Part shown: piece after piece, positions 56,228 to 64,000 of the stretch
Position numbering within the stretch: the stretch's first letter is position 1
Layout: every line of letters begins with the position of its first letter
NCBI RefSeq assembly: GCF_016906535.1
Contig: NC_057375.1
Location: 372,001-436,000, forward strand
Direction: 5' to 3'
DNA from: Rhizoctonia solani
Taxonomy: Eukaryota > Basidiomycota > Agaricomycetes > Cantharellales > Ceratobasidiaceae
DNA length: 64,000 nucleotides
The notes under the pieces: model-generated
What the model was told of the DNA's origin: nothing
The model's input: only the letters and a program-made list of their open reading frames with translations
Databases searched by the model: none
Program-made: the position numbers and the translations under genes

Positions 56228-57595
56228 TCATGGATTCATGCGCTGATATACAAGTTTCTCGGTCAAATTCCACAAGTCTCTTGCCAAGTCCTGATTTTGG
56301 GCCAAGTCTGAGGGAGTAGCAATCTTTCCAACAGGAGTAATAAAACTACCTCGGTGCTTTTGTGAATCGGAACGGACCGTTGGGTCTGAAGCAGCATATA
56401 CGCTGTTCCGAGCTCCAGCAGCTTCGTCAATGAAGAACAGCTTTACGAGAATTTCTGAAATCCAGCCCAAAATAGGCATTTTGGCTGTTGACTCCCGGGC
56501 TGCAGCTAAAAAAGGGTTCAGCACGAATACCGATTTTTTGAGATCTGCGAACCTACCTGTTGCTACGTAGCCTGGATGAACAGATACAGCAATGATGCTG
56601 GATCCCTCGCTATCTAATCTGCGTTGTAGCTCTTTTGTGAAAAGCAGATTCGCGAGCTTTGTACGACCTACCACTAAATCAATATTGAAGCATCACTAAG
56701 AAGTCATAGCCAACTCACTATAACGAGCAATGGTATGAGACCAAGTATTTGGGTTTTTCGAAGGGAACGGTTTACTTATGTCGAGTGGATCAGAGAAAGA
56801 TATTTGAGTTTTTCTGCTCCAGGCATTATGGACGGTCGAAGAAACCTGGAGCGCAGTAGATGAGTAATATAAGGGGGAGACACCCCGTAGAAACATACAT
56901 TAACTATACGGACATCAGAACCTTTTTCAGTACTTGTCTGTCTCATCAAGTCTAGCAACGTCGTTGTAAGAACGTAATGGCCAACATGGCTGCGAAAAGT
57001 CAATTCAGTCTTGAGTTGAATGCGACTTCCTAACACCCACTTTGTTGCCATCATATTTTCTATTCCGTCATCATTCAGCTCAAAAGGAGCATCACCTCTG
57101 ACGTGGAATCAAATTAGATAACATTAATAATGAAATCAAAGCGTGTACTCACATACAGGCATTGTTGACTGAATAATTAGCCGCTTTGCGTAAATAACAG
57201 CCGAATTGATCAGAGGAAGTGCTTACTCAAGACGTCCAACCGATCTTCGGCCTTTAAAAATGCCTCGGCCGACTCTCTTGTTTTCCCTACGGTTGACAAG
57301 TCCAACGGAAGCCATTTCAACTGGCCGTCTGAGCTTGGGACGTCGGCACGGATAAGTTCCATTGCTCGTCGCGCATTTTCCTCGGAGCGCACGCCCAGAT
57401 ACACTGTTCCTCCCATTCTGTACAGCTGCTTCGCAGTCTCAAATCCGATTCCCCGACTATATTTGATGCATTAAAATAGGTCTCTAGTTGCGGTCGATAA
57501 TAGGTCAGCTTACTTGGCACCCGTTACCATCAAAACACGGCCGGTGAGGTTGGGTTGAGTAGTAATTGTGGCACGAGAAGAGAAGGCACCCATAG
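56228..57595 (-). CDS. Short-chain dehydrogenase/reductase
   Basis: NAD(P)-dependent oxidoreductase of the retinol-dehydrogenase/WW-oxidoreductase-like group. Spliced from ATG 57595: GRVLMVTGAN-RGIGFETAKQL gives an intact TGxxxGIG loop. YLGVRSEENARRAMEL, WLPLDLSTVGKTRESAEAFL and LDVLVNNA-like sequence follow, then FRSHVGHYVLTTTLLDLM and VRIVNVC. The active site forms across an intron: exon end CGTTATA at about 56716 joined to GTCGTACAAAG at 56667 gives Y-S-R-T-K, an intact YxxxK. The C-terminus continues LANLLFTKELQRRL, SVHPGYVATG and ends at 56228. The substrate is unknown. Introns are 45-60 nt. This contrasts with the SDR-like protein at 15058-16221, which has lost these residues. Confidence 0.85.
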
Positions 57596-58129
57596 CTAGA
57601 GTTATCGAGGGCACTGGGCAGGTACTAAAAGCTGCAGTTCCACGTTATAAACTCAGATGGGCGCGTTATCGAGGTTAGCGGGGAGGGGAAGGAAAACAGC
57701 CCTCGATCACGTGATCGAGGCTCGATAAATGGAACGATTTGATCTCACCAGATGGCACGACTTTTGCCTTTGTCGCGATCACTTTCGGATGTCTCACTAT
57801 GAGACATACTAGGCTTCGACTTTGAGATTTGAGTTTAAATGGGCTAGTCCGATCCCGGATCACGATATAACTGGAGTTTAAGGTTAGGGTGCGTACATAT
57901 ATGATAAACGTACCCACTGGCCGAGGTTAAGCTTGATAAAACCCTTGTTAACAAAACTTTCCAAGTTGAGTATACACGCCCAGTAAAAACTATGAATTCC
58001 ATTTATTCGATTTGCCCCTCTCTTTTCACGCTGCTCGACAAATAAACGAGCTCGCCTTATCGTTGAAATTGCAAACAGCCAGATTTGTAGATCCTTTTTA
58101 TATAAATAATTTAGTATTAAGCACTCCAG
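57596..58129. other. Intergenic region upstream of the SDR
   Basis: Contains the SDR promoter and the 3' side of the broken secreted-protein copy. No gene seen. Confidence 0.35.
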
Positions 58130-58772
58130 CTTCATCCGGGACTTGCCTGGATAGACTATTACTCCCCCAGGAGTGATACCTTTACAGTCCCAATCACTAA
58201 ACATTTAGCTGGTCAGATCTCCTTGACCCATATGAACAGAACTGGATGTATAGCTACCTGTAAAGCAACCATGCTAGGCCGTGATCGGGACCAAAGCTCG
58301 ACACTTGATCGTTGAATTCATTTCCAAAATTGACGCATTGACTCTCCCTGAGCGTGCATATAACGTATCAGTGAATAATCATCAAGTAGTGTGGGTCATT
58401 CTTACGTAGAACGAGCGACATAAAGCTAATGATTTGTGCCAAGAATTCCTTGCAGGAACACAGCGATAAAGCACTTACACATCGCCCTTTGAAATCCGCG
58501 TCGGCACAGAAGTAAACACCTCCAGAAATAGCCAGTGGCGCGGGCTTCTATACAACGTCATAGAAACTTAGTCAGATAATTCACTGAAGATAGAGATGTA
58601 CCTGCATCAGGTATTGGCTTGATCACATTACTTGGATCGAGCTGGGCGTAGTAGTAGTTTTCCTGTCCCATCCGAGCGCAGTCTTCCAATTTTCATACCT
58701 AGTATGCAACAGAAAAGGAGCGCAAACGGCGCTTCTGGCGAGTGATAGTAATCCTAAAAGAGGAAAATGCAT
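58130..58772 (-). pseudogene. Beta/gamma-crystallin-like secreted protein, frameshifted copy 1
   Basis: Aligns exon by exon with the intact gene at 59513-60180. It has a signal-peptide-like start at 58772 (MHFPLLGLLSLARSAVCAPF), ENWKTALGWD, APLAISGGVYFCADADFKGR, QCVNFGNEFNDQVSSFGPDH and SDWDCKGITPGG. In the first exon the run ACTACTACTACGCCCAGC differs in length from the intact copy by a number not divisible by three, and the frame stops soon after. Probably a recently decayed tandem duplicate. An unusual splice could rescue it. Confidence 0.6.
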
Positions 58773-59512
58773 TTAGACTAGACAGACCGACAGATAGTGC
58801 TAGGAGTGAGTGCTCGCAACAATACTCTGGGTATGTCCTATCTCTCATAAGACGAGTTTATAAACCGCACTCCCGCCGTAGCTCGGTAAAGACCGACTTT
58901 GTATACTTATTAGAGAATCATTTAATAGGGGTACTGGTCTAAACGGAGATCCTCATTAGGTTATAGCTGTACTGCCTCTAGGCCAGAGAGGTAACATGAT
59001 CATCGAAGACTCCAAGTCGCGTCGTACATATGAACAATTATAAAATCCACGGGTGTCACAACCAGCGGCATTACCATATCTGGCAAGAGGTAAAGCGTGT
59101 ACACGCATGACCAACGTTGCTCATTGCGCTCCTACCAGCTTCTCTGCCCTGGTTAGCAGCCCATAAGGAAAGCTACCCCTTTGGTTGACTATCGCGCCTG
59201 TGATATTGTATCTAACGGGGATGGGCATTAGTGACCTTTGGGAGTCAGTAATATTATTAGATGACTGTAAGGATGGGTCTAAGTCAACTTATATGCTGCA
59301 TCTAATACGTGATTAGTCCATCAACCACAGGTTTTCTAAAGCTTTGCTTGGAAATACAGTATAATTAGGTGGAATAAAGCGGGTTCAAAGTGAACTCCCT
59401 AGACGAGCCACGTATGTTTTCACGCTGCCCTACATCTGAATGAACTGGCGATATTATCGAATTTAATGTTCAATAAATTTGGAAATCCTTTAGCGAAGGG
59501 AAAATTGATTGA
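58773..59512. other. Spacer between secreted-protein copies 1 and 2
   Basis: No supported gene; short frames only. It should contain the promoter of copy 1 and the 3' region of copy 2. Confidence 0.35.
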
Positions 59513-60180
59513 TTAAGTCCGGCTTAAGCTTGGATGAAATCTGGTCTTACCAGGTTTAACAAGCCACCCTCCAGGATTTTCCCCCTTACAGTCCCAGTCA
59601 CTGGACATCGGTTTGATGAGTTTTATGAATAAAATACAAGGAGATCCGTGCATTACCTCCAGAGCAAACAGGCTAACCCGGCGTCCGGTCCAAAGCTAGT
59701 GACCTTGTCGTTGAATTCGTTTCCAAAATTGATGCACTGATTCTCTCTAGATTGAAACAAGTGTCAAATGCTGCCTTTTGAAGATGCGGAGCATATAATT
59801 ACTCAAAACCAGCGACGAAAAGCTATGGGAACATTGATATATACTCGGTGATAGTTCGATCTGGCAAAATAGTTGACTACTTACGCATTGGCCTTTAAAA
59901 TTAGCCTCAGTGCAGAAATAAACGCCTCCGGAAATGGAAGCAGGTGCAGGTTTCTGAAGAATAGAAGTATTAGCAAGCTCGAGCTCTTTCAATTAAAAGA
60001 CAGGGAAATGCCTACACCGGGCGTGGGTTTGACTACGTTACTAGGGTCGAGCTGGGCAGGCGTAGTAGTCTTTCCATCCCACCCAAGCGCAATCTTCCAG
60101 TCCTCATCTCGAAGAGATAGTAAGGAAGGGGCGCAGAGAACGCTAGCTGTGAGCGACAGAAGGCCCAAAGAGAAGCGCAT
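59513..60180 (-). CDS. Small secreted beta/gamma-crystallin-like protein, copy 2
   Basis: ATG 60180 starts a signal peptide (MRFSLGLLSLTASVLCAPSL). Spliced exons follow: DEDWKIALGWDGKTTTPAQL, then ISGGVYFCTEANFKGQC, QCINFGNEFNDKVTSFGPD-GLACLLW and SSDWDCKGENPGGW near the C-terminus. VYFCTEANFKGQC lines up with the first Greek-key motif of beta/gamma-crystallins (aromatic, x4-5, aromatic, x-Gly). QCINF...KVTSFGPD resembles the second motif (N-D-x-V/I-S-S). Paired Cys residues fit a secreted protein. The function is unknown; related fold members are structural or antimicrobial, which would be inference here. A TATA box lies at 60272-60279. Confidence 0.7.
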
Positions 60181-60941
60181 CGCTGATATGAATGGGAAGG
60201 ATGGAAGGGGGTGCTGAGAGAGGCGCTTTTCGAGAAATGGCTCTATGGACACCATCGCACTCAATGGGTCATTTATATAGCGCTATTTCCCATTGTGCCT
60301 CGGCATCGATTGTCCTAATGTGGTTATCAGAGCACAATTTCGATGGAGGTGCCGATCCGAATGAAAATGACTAGACTGGTATGGCTGTGTCCGACCCCAG
60401 GTGTGGAAGACGTAACATCATCGAAGACTTTGACATATGATGATGCATGTGATCAAACCTGGAATCCACGAGCCTCAATATACCTCAACTGGGGTACCTG
60501 GGTAAGGCCGCAATAGATGTGTATGTGATTAAATTTATAGATTGCATTTACGTCAGATATTTAGGACCAAACAGTCCCTTATTGGGCTGGGGCGATGTTC
60601 AAATTAGGGCAATTCTACAATTCAATGTCGATGACCAACTTGTGCTGCTCTCATGAATGACTTGGATTCAGATGCTCGGCTAACCAAGTTTTACCCGATT
60701 CATATGTATGTTCAGGTTGACCGATTCATTGAAATACTGCAGTGACCATAATTATTTCAGTGCTAGACTATAGGCTACAGGTAGAGGGTGTGTATCATAC
60801 AGCACGAGTTGCAGTATTATGGCAAGGTCGTCATTAATTAAAGACTGCTTCAAAAAATTTACGGATTTTTGCACTGGAAAGAGCTAGCAACGTTGCCAAA
60901 ACCGAATGCATCGAGGTCATTGACTATATTCAATGAAAAAT
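60181..60941. other. Spacer between secreted-protein copies 2 and 3
   Basis: Holds the promoter of copy 2 and the 3' region of copy 3. No other gene or repeat recognised. Confidence 0.35.
60272..60279 (-). promoter_or_regulatory. TATA-like box of secreted-protein copy 2
   Basis: Read on the minus strand, TATATAAA lies about 92-99 bp upstream of ATG 60180. Confidence 0.45.
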
Positions 60942-61501
60942 TCAGTGCTTCATTATTAAAAGTTGAATGCATGCAGACATACTACCCGTGCCACTGATCC
61001 ATCCCCCTGGGTTCGTACCCTGGCAGTTTGGATCGCTATCACCGAAATAGATCAGTCAAATTTTCAAGGCTCAAGGATGTAGCCTACCTCCAAAGCAAAC
61101 AAGAAATCGAATTTTGAGGCTCTGGCCGGAAGCTACTAACCTGGCTATCGAATGCCGAGTCAAAATTGTTACAGGAGTTACTAGAATTGATTGAATAAAT
61201 GTAAGTGGCATTGTAATGTATGAAATAAGATATACTGACTTGACGCGCGAAGCTCGCACCTAGGGTATCATCAATTACGATCCCTTGAGAACCACGAAAT
61301 AGATGTAGACTTACACACACTCCCTGGAATCCAGCCTCTTTGCAATAAACGACACCACCATTGAGAATTACTTCCTGTCGCTTTACCTGCTGTCGTGCAT
61401 ATGTCATAAAGATAGACATAAGCTAGAAAGATTCAACTCACAACAGGTGTACCGAGGACGGCGGAGAGAATCGACAAAACGGCGAGAGAGGTGAAGCGCA
61501 T
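60942..61501 (-). CDS. Small secreted beta/gamma-crystallin-like protein, copy 3
   Basis: ATG 61501 opens a signal peptide (MRFTSLAVLSILSAVLGTPV). Later exons give LNGGVVYCKEAGFQGVC, NNFDSAFDSQVSSFRPEP, CLLWR and NCQGTNPGGW, matching the layout of the gene at 59513-60180 exon for exon. The DWDCKG element of copy 2 is DPNCQG here. It is more diverged than copy 1 and lacks the W-rich first-exon tail (DWKIALGWD). Intron positions are conserved with copy 2. The TGA at 60942 is the likely end. A TATAAAA lies about 75 bp upstream of the ATG. Confidence 0.62.
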
Positions 61502-62473
61502 GTTGATTAATAGGTCGAAGGAATAATGTTATTAGAATAGTTGTTGAGCTGTTTTACTCCCGCATGGCAGCTTTTATACTATTTCTTTGAGCTCCCCATG
61601 ACTTGAACTTTCGTACGGCTCGGCATGACCTGCCATAAAGCTTTGCTTGCTCCACAACCTGGGCTGACCGGGCCAGAGTATCTACCCCACTATGGCGGTG
61701 TTGCGCCCTTTCGTCAACAGGTCTATATCCTTCAGAGATAAAGCCCGCGTATTGTCCGTGCACACAATCGTTCAGGATGCCTAGTCACAAAACGATCCAC
61801 GCCGCTTACCAAACCGAGCGTCGGTCAACCCGAGGGTAGATTCCTTGGGGAAGTTTTTTGCTCGATTTATTCCGAGAAGACCGCACTAGTCACAAGGTAC
61901 AGTTCTGGATCCGTCATCTCTCTACATTCTCTGGCCAAGCAAGGGACGGCCGGCACGACCACACTTGTGGCGTTATGCGTATGATATCACCAGACCAAGG
62001 GCATCTCGGATTGGTGACGCAAGACTAGCGGGTCGGCAGAGCCCCAAAGCATCATAACCACTCAAGAGTCAGCCGTATTGGGTGCGACCCGTAGGGCCGC
62101 CATTCCAACTTTCATTTCGCCCTGTCAATTTCAAGCCACTCGCTTAGACCGATATAGGTTATATTTCCACGTTGAATGACGATAAAGCTCCTAGAGTTCG
62201 GTGCAAGAATCCAGCCGCGCTGTTCCGTGTGGCTCAAGAGTCTCGTAAAGCTCATGACAGTTTTGCCCAAGGCAGGTATACGATCCTGGGTGCGTATTCG
62301 TACAGATAATGCATATGGTTCGGGACAAATGCCGTGCCTTGGCCGATGATGATCAACTTTGCCGAAAGATGGTCGTCTCTGGGAAGAAGTCGGTTCGTCA
62401 CGTGGATTATCTTGGCTTGGTTTATCCATGTAAAGATTGAATTAGACATATCCAAAGTTACATTCTGCTAAAT
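61502..62473. other. Intergenic region
   Basis: Contains the promoter of secreted-protein copy 3 and the 3' side of the Nop4/RBM28-type gene. Minus-strand frames at 61554-61763 and 62112-62455 show no motif and are probably chance. Confidence 0.4.
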
Positions 62474-64000
62474 CTAGTTTCCTTTGCCCTTGCGTCTGTC
62501 TCTGCGTTTTCTCCCAATGATCCCACCAATATTATCCGTGTTTGTAGACTTTGGAGTGGGATCTGGATTTGCCTTTTTGGACGAGGGCGCGTCCTTGGCT
62601 TTCGAGCTATTCCCAGACTTTCTCGGCATCGACCGCTTCGGACCTGGGCGCCCTCTTTTGGGGAGCTGCTCCTGTTCATCCCCCACAGAGTCAGGTGCCT
62701 GTTCAAATCGTGAGTAATGTTCCACCGGGGGGACATGCCCACAAATCGGGCGTACCTTGCGCTTTTTGGGAGCCTGAGCTGCGTTGGTAAGTCCACTCTT
62801 GACCGCATCGGTTCGTTCGTTCCGTCGTTTGACGACTTGGATGTTCTGATTACACACAACAATAAGCAAGGACTATTTTCCAGCCAGACAACTCTCAAAC
62901 TCGCCTCGATAGCAAATTCCAGTATCAAGGTCTTGCTCGATCCCCGGGCTTCACTCTTCCCCTCGGACCCGAGCTCTTCGTCCAAACGCTCAAGCTCGTC
63001 TTTAAGTCTTTTCAGCCTGCCCTCTCGCTCTTCGTTCCCACCAGATTCACCAGCCTTCTTCAGCGCCTCGACTAAATCCTTTACCTCCTCTCTCCACCAC
63101 GCGCGCATGAGCCCAACGACCCCGGGGCGATTATTCACCCACCGAAGCACACGGAGCGCATCCGCGTGCTCGCTTGTTTCGATGAATCCGTACCCGCGAC
63201 TTCGGCCCTTGCCCGTCACCGCATCCACCCGATCGGCAGCGCGGACGATCTTGGCCTGTTGAATCCCCGTGCTGCGCCCCTTTTTACCCTTGTTCTTCTT
63301 CTTCCCGCTTTTGGCCTCGGTACTGGTGTCATTATTGTTGTTATTTTCGTTTTCGGGTTCGTCCCGGTGGAGTTCGTCCCGCGTAAGCGGCTCCCGCTCA
63401 CCACTCGACACTTCTGCCTCAAACTCGCGTATAGCATGGATCGCGAGCCGCTTGAGAACACGCTCTGACGCCCAGAGCGGGAGTCTTCGTACACTGATGC
63501 GGGTGCGCGAGACGTAGAGCGAAGGGTTAGAACGGAGGAGCGCCTTGCGCGCGTCGAATGAGGTCTGTCGTGCTGCGAGTTCGGCTTCTGAGAGGCCCGC
63601 GGCGGCACTAGAGTTGGGGAATATGACTTTTGCAATGATCAGATTAGTTGGGTTTTGGTTGCGCATATATATGATAGGTATTTACCTCCTTCGCGCATGA
63701 GATACAGGTTCCGCTTGTCTTGTTTTTCTCGGCTTCGTTCGCCTTCTTCGCGTAGTCGGTCTGCTTCGTTGCGTGTCACGGCTCGAGCGACGGAGAGCGT
63801 TCGTCCGTGCAGTACTAGTCGTTTAGCCAATGATGCCGAAGGGTCGGGAGTGAGAAGCGACATGCTGAATGGGTTATGGGCCTTGGAGCTGCCGGCCTGT
63901 GAAATAAATCCATTAGACCAGTCATCGTTATGGAGTCGGAGGGGATACATACAGCGGGCTTGTCCATTCCTAGTTCCTTTGCCATAGCCTCTGCCTCTGC
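62474..64000 (-). CDS. NOP4: Nop4/RBM28-type nucleolar RNA-binding protein (C-terminal part)
   Basis: Large-subunit ribosome-assembly factor acting in the nucleolus. Only the C-terminal part is in the window; the gene runs off the right edge. The exon at 63900-63690 contains KRLVLHGRTLSVARAVTRNE and KQDKRNLYLMREG, the end of the third RRM in family members. The next exon continues VIFPNSS, ELAARQTSFDARKALLRSNP and SLYVSRTRISVRRLPLWASE, the linker and start of the fourth RRM. GKGRSRGYGFIETSEHADAL is its RNP1 region. A charged insert (ENENNNNND, KKKNKGKKG) lies within the RRM. After NIQVVKRRNER the Lys-rich tail ends GRKRRDRRKGKGN with the stop at 62474. The introns seen, near 63940, 63640, 62860 and 62730, are short GT-AG. 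Confidence 0.83.

Noticed and set aside
62112..62455. Minus-strand frame of about 105 codons downstream of the Nop4-like gene
   Set aside because: No recognisable motif and no splice evidence; likely 3' flank.
62717..63987. Plus-strand Ser-rich frames opposite the Nop4-like gene
   Set aside because: Antisense of Glu/Lys-rich coding exons; no independent support.
1..64000. CRISPR arrays or bacterial operon features
   Set aside because: The sequence is intron-rich and fungal; no regularly spaced repeats were seen.

Overview
The window is eukaryotic and fungal. Genes are broken by many 45-80 nt GT-AG introns, and it carries families typical of Agaricomycetes: a NACHT-WD40 NLR, a Plavaka DNA transposon, a Ty3/Gypsy element with a C-terminal chromodomain-like segment, a bicupin oxalate decarboxylase and small secreted beta/gamma-crystallin-like proteins. 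The C-terminal tail of the NLR and the style of both transposons recall Rhizoctonia-type Cantharellales; this is inference from memory of those families. No tRNA, rRNA or CRISPR array was recognised by eye.

Layout. 0-8.6 kb: one minus-strand NLR gene (NACHT plus 14 WD40 repeats) flanked by diverged direct repeats, a MITE-like hairpin and a possible solo LTR. 8.6-18.7 kb: ordinary housekeeping-type genes: an NmrA-like NAD(P)-binding protein, a small Pro/Ser-rich protein, a Rad17-type clamp loader, an SDR-like protein that has lost its catalytic residues, and a VHS-GAT sorting adaptor. 19.5-39.5 kb: an LtrA-like multi-pass membrane protein gene cut in two by a 16.7 kb Gypsy retrotransposon (22486-39158, target duplication GGGTT). 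That element is itself interrupted four bases from the end of its 3' LTR by a 7.8 kb Plavaka transposon (22820-30582, duplication CT). 42.7-45.9 kb: the intact tandem paralogue of the broken LtrA-like gene. 47.7-64 kb: a TMEM184/Hfl1-type membrane protein, an oxalate decarboxylase, an active-looking SDR, a tandem cluster of three small secreted proteins (one broken), and the 3' part of a Nop4/RBM28-type ribosome-assembly gene running off the right edge.

The most notable observation is the nested transposon. The two LTRs look identical apart from the length of a C-run, so the retroelement landed recently. Yet its protease, reverse transcriptase and integrase each carry a substitution at a catalytic position, all explicable as CpG deamination, and gag has an in-frame TGA. 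The Plavaka transposase has three in-frame stops, also all TGA. The simplest reading is that an already dead Gypsy copy was mobilised in trans and disrupted one of two tandem LtrA-like genes, and that a Plavaka element later jumped into it.

Exon boundaries were read by eye from splice-site consensus and family conservation. Gene spans are more reliable than individual junctions.
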